This document shows, piece after piece, positions 1 through 11,099 of a stretch of DNA of 64,000 nucleotides. The translations under genes and the position numbers were made by a program. The DNA is from Perilla frutescens (lineage: Eukaryota; Streptophyta; Magnoliopsida; Lamiales; Lamiaceae): the NCBI GenBank assembly GCA_026008535.1, contig BRKX01000001.1, positions 72,180,317-72,244,316 on the forward strand. The letters run 5' to 3'. The notes beneath the pieces were generated by a model, which saw nothing but the letters and a program-made list of their open reading frames with translations, did no database searches and was not told the DNA's origin. Each line of letters starts with the position of its first letter. The first letter of the stretch is position 1.

Positions 1-755
1 GTGTTGCATAACTAGAATTTATTTTTAAATTTTTTTAAAAAAATATTAATATACCTTAATGGGAGGTGGATGAACCCTAAAGGGAAAATTTTAATTAAAT
101 AAAATCATAATAAATTAAAAATTAAAAAAATAATTTTTTTTTTAAATGAAGGCTTGAAACAGGAAATGTAACAGGTGATCTGGTGTGATGTTCTTGATAC
201 CTCAACTTAAAGGCGTAGACAGAATTTAAACTCGTCACCTTTTACATACACATATAATTTAAACTCGTCATTTAATTGGGGCACACGTCTTTTAGTTCCC
301 AGTATTAATTATACATGAAGTATCACTTGGAAAATATTGGATTATACATATTTTGTTATAAAATTATGACAAAAAAGGTAGCAAATACGAAGAAACAAAA
401 CAACACAAAGATTTACATAAAAAAACCAAAAATGAGAAAAATCATGGGCAAAGGGGGATTTCACTATAAGTCAAAAAACGTGTACAAAGATAGTTCAAAA
501 ATAACCAATCAAAAATCCCAGACAAAACGGAATATATATATATATATATATATATAGAAATCTAAACTTGTCGCACCACGAGCCTACGAGCCTCTCAAGC
601 TCGACTTAAATAAATTCAGGTCACCAAACCATTAACATTATATATATTTTAAAAACATGCTAGCATCGAATTTAACTCAATTATATGGAAACTTAGCTTG
701 CATGTGGTGGTTGTGAGGCGACTTTATGACTTTATTTTCACATAATTTCAAATAA

Positions 756-801
<46 letters not shown>

Positions 802-1420
802 CAAGAAAAGCAACTTCTTCTACATGAAGGAAAGAACATATGCAACCCTCTTTCAAGTCAATTTCCCCCTCCAACTCTATCACCTTTTGAGGGATTTTTA
901 CTTTTCCAAAAAGCATCAAACTTTTTTCATTCTTCGTTTTATTTTGCCTTCATTATTCCAATTAAGAAATGCCCCGCCCGCGGCCCCTTAATTAGACTTA
1001 ACTCGTCATGGAGTGAGTGAGTTTGTAGTCAAATGTTACGATTCAAATTCCACAAACACCTTCTCAAATAGTTGCACTGAAGTAACGCACTCACACGTAG
1101 CGATTGCGAGCTTCTCCCGATCCTTAATAAATTATAAACCTACTAGGAAAAAGAAGGTATCAGATTTCAATCTTTATATGATGAATCTTGAATTATATTG
1201 GAGAAGTGAACTTTAGATGTCAGATATCCATAATTTAAAGTGACTGAATATAAGAAAAGCTAATGCATGTAATCAAAATAGTAACAATATATAATACTAA
1301 TCAAACTGGAAATCAGAAGCACACTTTGAATTAATTGTTGCTTAAAGAAAAAGAAACAGTCATAAAAAAAAGAGAGAGAGAATATATTAGTATAGATCAT
1401 CAATCATATATCCCATCTCT
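1..1420. other. AT-rich upstream region of the NAC gene
   Basis: No convincing gene. It holds (TA)n tracts near 529-556 and 758-798, a GC-rich short patch near 969-987, and short tRNA-like wording around 1005-1070 (a GATTCAAATTCC stretch like a degraded box B). The small open frames here are AT-rich and low in complexity. Confidence 0.5.
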
Positions 1421-1421
1421 C

Positions 1422-1430
1422 TATATATAA
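1422..1430 (+). promoter_or_regulatory. Probable TATA box of the NAC gene
   Basis: TATATATAA lies about 100 bp upstream of the NAC start codon, followed by a CT-rich leader. Position and sequence fit a plant TATA box. This is inferred without transcript data. Confidence 0.5.
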
Positions 1431-1465
1431 TGCTTCAGAAGAGCATATATCTTCCATGCAAGCTT

Positions 1466-1468
<3 letters not shown>

Positions 1469-1502
<34 letters not shown>

Positions 1503-1525
1503 GCTCTCTCTCTCTCTCTCTCTCG
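1469..1525 (+). repeat. (CT)n microsatellite in the NAC 5' leader
   Basis: An almost pure CT tract broken by TAGCTC and CGCTC lies directly before the NAC ATG. On the sense strand it is a pyrimidine-rich leader, common in plant 5' UTRs, and its length is likely to vary between individuals. Confidence 0.9.
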
Positions 1526-1530
1526 CTCTC

Positions 1531-2503
1531 ATGGAGAAGTTGAATGTTGTGAGAGATGGAGGGAGAAAACTGCCTCCTGGATTTAGGTTCCAGCCCACAG
1601 ATGAAGAGATTGTCTTCCAATATTTGTCGCGTAAAACATTCTCACATCCTTTGCCAGCTCTTCTCATTCAAGAATTCGACGTTTTCAGTTTTGATCCATG
1701 GGAGCTTCCAGGTATATATTCACCATTCTCGTGTGTCAGTCCATCTAACGGGTCAAGATCCGTCAAATGGTACCCATATTCAGATCCAAACAGTTTGGAT
1801 CCGAATATGAGTACTTCAATTCATCAGACTGACACTGATGCTTACGTACACATATATTCAATATTCACAGTCATTACTTATAAGTATATATATTCGTCTG
1901 CACAGGTGATCCCGAGCAGGATAGGTATTTTTTCTGTAACAAGGAAGATAATAACATCGGATATGGTCGGAAAATGGACAGATCATCTGATTATTCTGGA
2001 TTTTGGAAGGCAACCGGTTCGATTAAACCAATAATTTGTTCGAAAAAAATGCCCATTGTTGGAATTAGAAAATCCTTCGTATTTCACAGAGGTGTTAGAA
2101 CTGATTGGATCATGCATGAATATTACATTGCCCTTTCAGGAAATCCACAGACACATAATTCTCAGGTAATAATATATATATATATATATATATTTCTATT
2201 TCTCAGACAACCTCAAAATAAAATTGTATGGTATAAACAAACTATATAGCTTTTTTTTTTTTTACTCATACACCCGACCTGGTGGTATTGAGGAAACGTT
2301 ACTAGCTTGTTGACATATATATTTTGGGATTTTGTTTGCAGGGTTCGTTGATTCGAATAGGAAATTGGACGTTGTGTCGTATATTTTTGAAGAAAAGAAA
2401 TAGAGAAAGAGAAGTTGATGATGATGAGGATGCATATTCTTCTTCTGCTTCATCATCTGATGATTGTGATTCTGGTTGTTTTACGGAGGTCTCTTCGAGT
2501 TAG
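1531..2503 (+). CDS. NAC domain transcription factor, VNI2/NAC083-like
   Basis: Three coding exons, 1531-1711, 1906-2165 and 2342-2503, join through GT-AG introns (phase 1, then phase 0) into a 200-aa protein. The NAC DNA-binding domain is complete: LPPGFRF at residues 14-20 with PTDEE after it, DPWELPG at 55-61, YFF at 68-70, GFWKATG at 92-98, RTDWIMHEY at 125-133 and [12 protein letters not shown] at 155-166. These follow subdomains A to E of plant NAC proteins, which bind DNA as dimers in the nucleus. The spacing and the LPPGFRF, EFDV and CRIFLKKR wording are closest, from memory, to Arabidopsis VNI2/NAC083, a regulator of xylem vessel formation and leaf ageing. The region after the NAC domain is only about 34 residues, acidic then serine-rich, and much shorter than in VNI2 (about 255 aa). 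The start is chosen because it gives the standard NAC N-terminus and has G at +4. The family call is firm; orthology to VNI2 is an inference. Confidence 0.9.
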
Positions 2504-3335
2504 ACCATTTAGTGATTAAATATATTTGGTATTTTGTGTTGTTTAATTATATATATATATATATATATATTTCTACATATGAAATTAATTGGAGTAATTA
2601 ATTTTATAAAAAATTGCAGAAGGAAAAAATGTTGTTTCCTTAGCTGTGTGTAAAAGTGTAAGCTTTGCATGGTTGCGACTCATTAAGTCAAATTCGTGAG
2701 AGTAATTTAACTTTTGTATATATTTATTTATTGATTCCTCAAACTAAAGTGGTCAATCACAATTTGACATCCTCAATTTTAATTTGTATTTCATTAATCT
2801 TAGTTAGTATATACACTATATGTACTTGATAATGTAATATATAATTAGATATATACATACATTTTACATAAAATGATAGTGTTGGGATATGTTAGAATGA
2901 AGTTATTTGTAAACTGCGACAAACAAAGTAGGAATTATTAATTTATTTAAAAAGAAGAAGCGTCACTTTTTAACATTGAGTTCCTCCTTCTGAAATCGCG
3001 CTTTTGCTCTGGGATTTCCCTTTCTCAGTCTTGGAGCAAAATCGCAATTTCAAATGGATTAATTTAACTAAAGAGTTATGTTTTCTTTTTAAGAATTATA
3101 TATCCCAAACAACATCATTTGAATTTACATGCGTGTTGATGTGGCATGACATCATAACTTATGTAACCCAACAAGTCATGATCAATTGATAACTTGATAA
3201 ATTGAGGAAGTTTAATATCATCTAAATTGAAATCTTGTGGTGTTATAATCGATTACATTTAAACGTAGTGTTTGATTTATAAAAGGGTGAAAATTGTAAT
3301 GATTAATTAATGGACAATTAACCAAAAATCAAAAC
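2504..3335. other. 3' flank of NAC gene, no gene seen
   Basis: AT-rich sequence with a (TA)n tract near 2549-2571. It probably includes the NAC 3' UTR. No supportable coding region or RNA gene is visible. Confidence 0.5.
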
Positions 3336-3445
3336 TTGTCCCGGTGGGGATGGTCTAGTGGTGGAGTGAGGTTGCTTGGAGACCAAAGGTCATGGGTTCG
3401 AATCTCCTCAATACCACAGGTCGAGTGTGTGAGAAAAAACAAAAC
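3336..3445 (+). mobile_element. tRNA-derived SINE
   Basis: The body has a box A-like TGGTCTAGTGG and a box B-like GGTTCGAATCT about 45 bp apart, the internal RNA polymerase III promoter of tRNA-derived SINEs. A near-identical body occurs on the minus strand at 33831-33936. It is not a tRNA gene: the acceptor stem does not pair and the sequence runs on past box B into CTCAATACCACAGG. Confidence 0.7.
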
Positions 3446-3459
3446 TTATATATATATAG

Positions 3460-4399
3460 GGAAAGGATCAAATGAGAACCATTCCCCTAGGTGGGAACTA
3501 GGAACCAATCCTAGCCCTTGTTTGACTCAATCTGGACAGTCCAGATTAAATCAGATTTAAGTGGATGGGCGGTGGCATTCCTATAATTTTCGCCAACTTT
3601 GTGGACGGAGGAGTAATATAGTAATTTAATAATTCAATAATTCTTCCCTTTTGTTCTGAGGCTAAAATGAGAATCGCGTGAGGCTAAAATGAGAATCGCA
3701 TGATGCTAAAATGATCGAATTAGGAGGCTAAAATTGATGTGACATTTTCCACTAGGGTTCACCGTTCCCAATTAGGGTTTATTACGTTCCGATTAGGGCT
3801 CTGATCCCAACTAGTAATTATGAGATTCTCATTAGGGTTCACTGTCCCCAAATAGAGTGTATTGCATTTCATTCCAATGAAATATTCGTTCCATTTTTGT
3901 TTATCAACACATGCTAAAATGAGAAATGCATGAGGCTAAAATGAGCGAAGTCGGAGGCTGAAATTGAATCTGAGCAATTTCTGAGTTCAGTTCTAATTTT
4001 GCCCTTAATGAGACGCGCGAATTGAAGACTTTCGTTTTAATTACACAATTGTCACCGCAAAATCTGGATTGATCTGGACCGTCCAGATTGTGGAATGGAG
4101 GGATGGGATTGGTTTCTAATTGGGAACGGTGAACCCTAGTGGAAAATGTCACATCAATTTTAGCCTCCTAATTCGATCATTTTAGCCTTATGCGATTCTT
4201 ATTTTAGCCTCAGAACAAAAGGGAAGAATTATTGAATTACTATATTACCCCTCCTCCCACAAAGTTGCCGAAAATTACAGGAATGCCACCGTCCATCCAC
4301 TTAAATCTGATTTAATCTGGACCGTCCAGATTGAGTCAAACAAGGGCTAGGATTAGTTACTAGTTCCCACCTGAGAGAAGGATTCTCATTTGATCCTTT

Positions 4400-4401
<2 letters not shown>
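3460..4401. mobile_element. Fold-back/MITE element with ~300-bp inverted arms, inserted in a TA tract
   Basis: The left arm begins GGAAAGGATCAAATGAGAA at 3460, and the same sequence reads inward from 4401 on the other strand. The arms match closely for about 300 bp, including the GGGCTAGGATTGGTTCCTAG-like and AGGCTAAAATGAG motifs. There is no transposase. Both ends abut TATATA tracts, so the element sits inside a (TA)n microsatellite, as known for TA-targeting MITEs such as rice Micron. The class is inferred; the inverted structure is seen directly. Confidence 0.85.
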
Positions 4402-4404
<3 letters not shown>

Positions 4405-4445
<41 letters not shown>

Positions 4446-7010
4446 TTTTAGAACGTTATGAACACAAACATGATTGAAAAAAAACCCTTTATTTTTCATC
4501 TATATATATATATATAGGGGTTGGTTATTCTAAGGATAAGTGGTGGTGTGAAAATTAGGGACAAATCTAGTCCCTACAATTTTAATAGATCAACGGGTGA
4601 GATATTAAGGATTTTTTAAATTATTAACTAAACATGAAGGGTATTTATGTAAAATGAACCTATAATCTCATATGGTATCGTGATCTCAGAATGCCATAAA
4701 ATCGGGAACAAACCCCAGATTATGAAAATCCTCAATAGAGTTGACGATTCCGGCAGAAATTGCAGGCTCCAGATACAGCGCGGATGTCCGAGTATTTTGT
4801 TCAGTTTGAAACCACCGCAAAAGAATAAAGCCAGAGACGGTGAAAATCCTCAATACAGTCGACAATTCCGGCTGAAATTGCATGCTCCAGCGACGGCGTG
4901 GACGTCCGAGTAGGCGAAAGTAAAATGGGGTGAAAGAAATCGGGTACGTATTATTTGGGTGAAATTGAATTTTATAATGAATTTGGTGGAAATTTTTGAA
5001 AAATGACAGAAAGTATGAATGGTATCTCCTTTTTAAGTAAATCAATTTAAAGAATTTGGGGATTGTGGTTTGAATCGGTCGATTGATGCTGCTGATTAAT
5101 TATCTACTATTTGGGTTAAATCGATTTTAAACCCGACAAAAGAAGAGGTATAGATGCTATCTATCATAAAATAAGTAGCATATTATCATAAGTAGCATAT
5201 AAGATGTTGATGTTACCTGTCTTAATATAAGTAGCATTGCATTAAGTTTTAAGTAGCATTACAGTAAGTCATAAGAAGAATTGCAGTCAGTGCTAATCAC
5301 CAAAAATTTCATCACTACAAAAAAAAAAAGTTACGGAAGCTATTTATCATAAAATAAGTAGCTTTTCAGTAAGTTATAAGAAGTATTGCAGTAAGTTATA
5401 AGTAGCATATTATTATTAACATTTAATGTTTACATTGAATTTATTACAGTTGAATCGCATGTGGAAGACGAGTCACTGGTTCCATCAAAGAAGAATAACG
5501 TTTACATTGAATTTATGCGATATTAGGTGTAGGTTGATGCTATTGATAAACGTTTAAGCTATCCATGCGTTATTTGGTAAAGTTGATGAATATGCTGAAT
5601 ATGGTTCAGATTGATACAAGAAATGTTGAATTCCATTGCATATGAATTACTGCATAGTCTAGTTACAAATTGCGTTGAAAAGTTGATGCTTCTGAAAGTT
5701 GTGTTTGGTACTTTACATTGTCAAGATTGTTTGCTACTCGTATCCTATCTGCCTCATTTTGATGCTACTCATGTATAAATTTGGTGCTTTATAGGGCAAT
5801 GGTTGGATCCTTATTAACGTGTTAAACTTTTTTATTCCAAAAATCCATGCACAGGCAATGTATGTAGATCAAGTGATATCGCACGGTAAGAGACTTGTTG
5901 ACAGGTCGTTCCCAACAGTGAAAGGTTGGACCTTCCACTTAATTCGAAAACGTGAGAAGCAAGAAATGGCAGCAAGTGGGTTTGGAGGTGGACGATTGTG
6001 TCCACAATTCCAAAAGACTGGTGAGGAGAATGCACCGTTCTCCCATGATGAAGGTAGAAGAGGACAGGCTTCAAGCAATGACGTTGAAGCGGATGAAATG
6101 CGGCAGTTTGCTACACAATTCTTAGCAAACTCAAAGCTAATGGCAGACACAATGATGCAACTTATTCTTCTCATTGAGAAGGCTCCAAAGCATCTTTGGG
6201 AGAACCCCCGCTTCAAGAAAAATGTTTAGGTCTTTTTTAGTGATGTTTTGAAGGACAATGTTTAGGTCTTATTATGCAAGTACAGATTGCAATTTATTTA
6301 TGATTAATGTTGGTAGTTTTTTATTTTGGATCCGATCAATTTTGGATAGTATCATATTTTGAATTGCTCGGATGCAAGTTTTTTTTTTTTACTTTTATGA
6401 TAATGATTTATATGGTTTAATGTCTATGTTAAAATAAGAATGATATAAAGACAGTGCTTCAAACATTACCTTTTAATGCTTCATAAATTAAATTAAGAGT
6501 TTCATATTTGATGGTTGGTGCTTCGTAAGCATACTCATTTGCATTGTATTATGTGAATGCTTCAGTTAATGCTATATATTCATAAATTAAATGTTTCATA
6601 CTACGAATCCTACCTTGTAAAAAATTTCTACTATAACATAAATAATGTGACGAAAAAAATTAAGATACCCCAATTGTACCATACAAAACAGCACGGATAT
6701 AAGTAAACTAAAAACAAAACTAAGCAAAAAATGGAACAATTGAAAAAAACGCCTTGACTGGATTGAATCAGCTCTGGAAAAAAAAAATGCCAAATAATCA
6801 ATGCTATGTAAATGTACTGTTAATGCTTCCTACAATAGACAAACATGCTATACAAACAATAACATTGAATCCTCCAACATACAATATTTTAAAGCAAAAA
6901 CTTGTGATGCTTCATAAAGAACATATATATGCTAAATAACAACAACAACATAAAGTGTATACGTAAAAGTACATAATCATGAACATTCTAACCAACACAT
7001 GCCTTCCCTA
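4405..7010. mobile_element. Decayed transposon-like region
   Basis: After a TA tract (about 4404-4440 and 4501-4516) a sequence starts GGGGTTGGTTATTC, the style of a TIR element end. I could not find its matching right end. It contains a tandem duplication of about 119 bp (first unit near 4719-4837, second near 4840-4914), a run of AAGTAGCAT words between 5162 and 5412, and an ORF at 5819-6229. The features suggest a truncated or degenerate DNA transposon. Class and boundaries are uncertain. Confidence 0.45.
5819..6229 (+). CDS. Unrecognised 136-aa ORF in transposon-like DNA
   Basis: The longest non-repetitive ORF in the 4.5-7 kb block. Its composition is protein-like (MAASGFGGGRLCP in the middle, a C-terminal helix-like stretch with QFLANSKLMADTMMQLI). 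A TGCACAG at about 5848-5854 could be a splice acceptor, so the true exon may begin at GCAATGTATG and be the last exon of a larger element-encoded protein. The surrounding decay favours a transposon-derived remnant. I do not recognise the family and assign no function. Confidence 0.3.
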   Translation: MLNFFIPKIHAQAMYVDQVISHGKRLVDRSFPTVKGWTFHLIRKREKQEMAASGFGGGRLCPQFQKTGEENAPFSHDEGRRGQASSNDVEADEMRQFATQFLANSKLMADTMMQLILLIEKAPKHLWENPRFKKNV

Positions 7011-8190
7011 CGCGCCTATTGTAGGCGACGCTGTTGTGGATGTCACGTCAGCAATTTTTACTTTTTTTTAAAAAAAAAGGTCGTCTTCTTCCGCTATGCA
7101 CTCGTCTCTAACTCTATTTCCTCTCTACCCCTGCTCTTTCTCCTATCCAGAATTAGTGTATCAGTATAGTTTAATTTTCTGCTGACAGGTTAATCTAATC
7201 TACTGTAAAAAAATCTTTCAAAAATTCACTTGTTTATCATAAAATCACAATTTTTGGAATTCTTAAGCCTCATTTCTTTTCTTCTTTAAGAATGATTGAA
7301 ATAAGAAATGGGAACCTCAGATCCGTAAACCAGAGAAATTAAGAAATGATGTCTGCAAATACCTAGTTACCCCATCACTACATGGGTTGGGTCATTCTTT
7401 AATTACTGTTTTCTTTATTCGGTGGGAATTAGAGCAGGGGTGTGAGACGTAAAATTTGTTCTTCACTGCAAGAAAGACGAGAGTTCTTGTCTACAAGAAA
7501 GGCCAGGCAGAAAACAAATAACGAGAACGATAAAGAAAAAAATATCGATCTGAGAGAGGAAAATCAGCTAATAAAAATATGACGTGGACTGGTGCTCACC
7601 AAATCGCTCAAATAAGTTGCTTAGCATATCATTTCTCTCTCTCTCTATATATATATATCCCAACATCAGCAACATGTAAATGCCACGTGTATAAACGGAT
7701 ATTATCAAAATACACATGCGGATAACGAAATAGTTGGAATTAAGAGATGAAACATTAATATTATTTGATAATTAACCTTATGCGTTTTTAAGTGTAGGGA
7801 ACCAAATATTTTTATAAAACTCGTTACTAAAAGGTTTCATTTTAGCGTGTTATTTTAATTGTTAGGTTGCTAAAAGTCACGCCTACAATAGTACATGTTT
7901 ATGTGAAGTATGTGCATCCAAGTTAATGAACTGAATTTGCTATTTAACTTGAAGCCCAAGTGTGAAGTTTTATTTTGTTCAGCCCAATTGAGGTCCAAAA
8001 TATTTTATTTATCCAAGCCCAAATTGAATTTCTATTTTCATCCCAATTAAATATTCTAAGCCCATGAGTTTTCTCTCGATGTGAATCATCACATATCAAT
8101 CACACGAAAATTTGGATGATAAATTAATTATTGGAGAAGCTTCTTTGAGTTCGGACGAAGTAATTGTTGATGATGCAGACGAAAATATTT
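6230..8190. other. AT-rich repetitive stretch, no gene seen
   Basis: No coding region can be supported. A CTATTGTAGGCG word at about 7017 and its reverse complement near 7880-7892 could be the ends of an 870-bp inverted-repeat element, but the match fades within about 20 bp. A short CT/TA tract lies at 7636-7658. Confidence 0.35.
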
Positions 8191-8917
8191 TGGGTATGGT
8201 TGGTATAATGGAATGGAATGGGAATGGAATCACATTCCCACGTTCATTCTCATTCCTATGGCTGGTATGATTTTTTCAATTGAGAATAGTCATTTCTGAA
8301 GGAATCACATTACCATGAATATAGGATTAGCCGTTACTCTCACTCCCATGGTATTTTATGCATTTCCGATTATCAAAATAAATTTTATTTTTATTTTGCA
8401 AAACTATACTTTATTTTTTTGTATTGACAAATGAAATCTCATATTTTTATAAAATATTTTATTAAAAAATAAATTTATGAATTTTTTTTAAAAAAACTCA
8501 TTAATAATTTATTAATAATTCATAAAATTTTGTAATATTTCACAAAAGTACTAATGATGTTATAGGATTACATAAAATATACAAACCCACTAATCATTAG
8601 TGAAATACTTATTAAAAGTATACTCAATTTTTTCACAAATGTAAATAGAGTAAAAAAAAATCACATAATATTCAACAATATATTATTAAAATATAATATT
8701 ATCTTTGAAAGAAGAGTGATTTGTTATTTAGAACTAACATGTATTTTATTTATTAACTATATATTGTTATAATAAAATCAATTCAAAAATCTAAGTTTCA
8801 TTCCTATCTTATTACTTATGATACCAGCCAAATGAATGGCAATAGTCATTCCATTCCATTCCCATCATCATTCCATTCCCACTTGATTCCATTACAACAT
8901 ACCAGCCATCCCCTTAG
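8191..8917. mobile_element. MITE with GGAATGGAATGG-rich terminal inverted repeats
   Basis: The left end reads GGGTATGGTTGGTATAATGG. The right end, read on the minus strand, is GGGGATGGCTGGTATGTTG followed by TAATGGAATC. Both ends continue with repeated GGAATGGAAT words. The 727-bp interior is AT-rich without coding capacity. A related element of similar net size is at 42427-44363. Confidence 0.7.
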
Positions 8918-9560
8918 GGTGTTTCACTGTACTGTCTGTTAAAAAAAAGAAAAAAAAAATCTACGTCAGTTAGCCAAAATGATTGACCGTCGAAAAATCT
9001 TAAGAAAAAAGAATGAGGGTGTCTCAACACTTGAGATTTTTTATTATACTATCTGTGTTACACTCCGTATTGCACTTTTAAATTATGATTTTTTTATATT
9101 TTTTCTTTAATTTTGTTTTTTTGTGATTCAGTTTAATTTTATGATTGTTTATTAGGTTCACCCATTCAAATAGGGTCTATTATTATTTTTTAGTATTTGA
9201 TTTTCAATTTTCAATTGTAATTAATTATTACGGTTGATTTTTTTTTATTTTTTTTTTTGTATTCTAGTGTAAAAGTATTTAGTAGTGTTGTTTTTTACTT
9301 GAAATAATATTAAATATATTAAGTACGGGGATTATGAGGTAAACTTATTTTAAAATTTTCCACAAAATCTTAATATATGCTGTACATTTTGTGTGAGTTA
9401 TTTGTCAAACTTATTTAAAAAAAATGACTTCATTATATTTTAATCAAATTATTGTTAGTTGTAACTAGAGGAAAAAAATTAGACCCTCCTTGTTCAAAAT
9501 TATGGCTCTGTCACTGCATTAAAGAGATAAAACATGTCTTCTCTGAGGCAAATCATAAGA
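8918..9560. repeat. AT-rich dispersed repeat
   Basis: This stretch carries words such as TTTAGTATTTGATTTTCAATT and a TTAGGTTCACCCATTCAAATAGGG-type segment. Similar wording recurs near 51960-52410, 54720-54910, 58380-58560 and 60480-60790, suggesting a dispersed, unclassified repeat. No gene is visible. Confidence 0.4.
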
Positions 9561-9561
9561 T

Positions 9562-9681
9562 ATGCATTTCATTAAGGACTGGCTGAGCGAGATGACGAAT
9601 GCCGGCGGCGCAGGCGGCACATCGGCGGCGTGGGTTGTTCTCGTTGTAGTTGTTGGGGGATATTATGTTTGGGCTCACTAG
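9562..9681 (+). CDS. Possible small membrane-protein ORF (39 aa) or captured exon
   Basis: ATG at 9562 opens a 39-codon frame in a short GC-rich island, ending with TAG at 9679. The N-terminal half is polar (KDWLSEMTNAGG). Residues about 24-36 form a hydrophobic run (WVVLVVVVGGYYVW) that could span a membrane, leaving two residues after it. The composition contrasts sharply with the AT-rich flanks. It could be a real short tail-anchored protein, the last exon of a decayed gene, or a captured fragment. I do not recognise it. Confidence 0.3.
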   Translation: MHFIKDWLSEMTNAGGAGGTSAAWVVLVVVVGGYYVWAH

Positions 9682-9689
9682 GGGTATAA

Positions 9690-10110
9690 TGGGCCTAGGT
9701 TTTGAAGAAGTTGGATTTAATTTCAAAAGGAGAGATGGGCTTGGGGCTATTAATTCATGCATCCATTTAGATTTTTTATTTTATTATTATTATTGTTGTT
9801 GTGTGTGCACATTAATATTGAATTGATCGCTATTATGTTACAAGACTTTGAAAAAATAGGGGGAAACGATGATGTGAAAAGAAAAAAAAATATCAAGGCG
9901 AGGATAATTAAAATCTCCCTTCTCATAAGTTAATTAGCATTTTCCGAACAATTCAACTACGGCTACCACATAAATAAATATATATATATATATATTATAC
10001 GAGAAGAATTTACATCACACACCATTAATTCAAATTTCTTGTATTAATAATACCGCGTGAAGCTCCCCCCCCCGCCCAATTCCCCCACCCTTCAACACAC
10101 ACAACCACGC
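9690..10110. other. Left boundary of segmental duplication copy I
   Basis: Homology with copy II begins near 10014-10030 (ATTAATTCAAATTTCT followed by TACCGCGTGAA), matching 25803-25840. Upstream of this point the two copies do not match. No gene is seen. Confidence 0.5.

Positions 10111-10172
<62 letters not shown>
10110..10172 (+). repeat. (GA)n microsatellite upstream of A1
   Basis: A pure GA tract follows a C-rich run and a CACACAACCACGCATGAG segment. The same arrangement, C-rich or G-rich run plus (GA)n, lies upstream of A2 (15912-15939), A1' (25885-25912) and A2' (28431-28454). It is part of the duplicated promoter module. Confidence 0.9.
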
Positions 10173-10177
<5 letters not shown>

Positions 10178-10419
10178 GTAAAATGTGCATGGGTTCTAAA
10201 CGCCAATGTATACCGCCAACTTAATTTGACATTTGCTACAAATTTCTATCTCCACATTCATACGAATCATGCAGCGTTAATTATTTTCCATTTAATTTAC
10301 ATTTGTAAGATCTAGCTTCATCTTCAAGCATCTCAATTAATTACCAAATTTATTTTATTTTTAGGGGCTTAAATTAAATTAAATAAAAAATATTAAAACC
10401 GACCTACACCATGCTCTAT

Positions 10420-10427
10420 TATAAATA
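10420..10427 (+). promoter_or_regulatory. TATA box of A1
   Basis: TATAAATA lies 121 bp upstream of the A1 ATG, before a leader with two copies of CTTTCTTTCATCAACA. The same box and leader are kept in A1' (26166-26175). Confidence 0.7.
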
Positions 10428-10548
10428 GGCCTCACCAACACAACTTTCTTTCATCAACAAATTTACATATCCATTCACATACACAACATTTTCTCTAGCT
10501 ACACACATATACAACACTTTCTTTCATCAACACATCAATTAAATTATC

Positions 10549-10809
10549 ATGTCTTCCGCTGCAGAAAAACTTTTGGTTAAATCGTATTCTCAATCAAAGC
10601 CTAGTAACCCTAATTCCTCCAATAAAAAAACCCAAACCACTGCAATTTTAGCTCATTCTACACATTATGAACATGGAAATAGTAGTAGCAATACCACTTC
10701 CAATACTCGTGCAGCTGCGGATTATGCTTTCGCCAACAATCAAGCTCTACCCTACTCCAAGCCGCCACCATCTACAAAGAAGGGAGCTCGAATTTTTGGT
10801 AGTAGCTAA
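10549..10809 (+). CDS. Family A small Ser/Asn-rich protein, copy A1
   Basis: Intronless 86-aa ORF with a TATA box, conserved leader and conserved 3' flank. The protein has no cysteine, no signal peptide and no membrane segment, and is rich in Ser, Asn, Pro and Ala, so it is probably disordered and not secreted by the classical route. Motifs shared with paralogues are AEKL near the N-terminus (5-8), TQTT-x-x-LAHSTHY (29-40), RAAADYAFANNQ (54-65) and ARIFGSS at the C-terminus (80-86). It differs from its sisters at residues 9-11, where LVK replaces the otherwise constant GWG. Its closest relative is A1' at 26294. I do not recognise the family and assign no function. Conservation of the frame in five copies makes a real protein likely. 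Confidence 0.7.
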   Translation: MSSAAEKLLVKSYSQSKPSNPNSSNKKTQTTAILAHSTHYEHGNSSSNTTSNTRAAADYAFANNQALPYSKPPPSTKKGARIFGSS

Positions 10810-11072
10810 TGAACCATATTGCCCCTTCAGAAGCATTCAAGCGGTTGTGACTTATGTGTAAAAGGGAAACATATAGGGCTCTACTCCCCTTTCCCCCTAT
10901 TCATTTTTTTTTTAAAAAAAGAATGAACCATACCTATATCTTTGTTTATTTAATTTGTATCGTACGATGTTGGAATGTGTTTATTTATAAATGTGTAGTT
11001 CATTTTGTACATCTTGTTTTGTAAATTATCTTTCATTAATAGATGTGACTTTTATTTTCTTGTTACGTCTCT

Positions 11073-11091
11073 AGCTCTCTCTCTCTCTCTC
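11073..11091 (+). repeat. (CT)n tract after A1
   Basis: A short CT tract about 264 bp after the A1 stop, following TTTTATTTTCTTGTTACGTC. The same landmark follows A1' (26812-26837), and CT tracts follow the other family members. It may mark the transcript end or lie just beyond it. Confidence 0.7.
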
Positions 11092-11099
11092 TATTATCT

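Noticed and set aside
3336..3420. Possible tRNA gene
   Set aside because: Box A and box B are present, but no cloverleaf forms and a near-identical body occurs at 33831-33936, as expected for a SINE.
10667..10861. Overlapping ORF in another frame of A1, also open in A2, A1' and A2'
   Set aside because: It is carried along by high DNA identity among recent duplicates. It starts inside the gene and runs into the 3' UTR, and substitutions follow the main frame's motif pattern.
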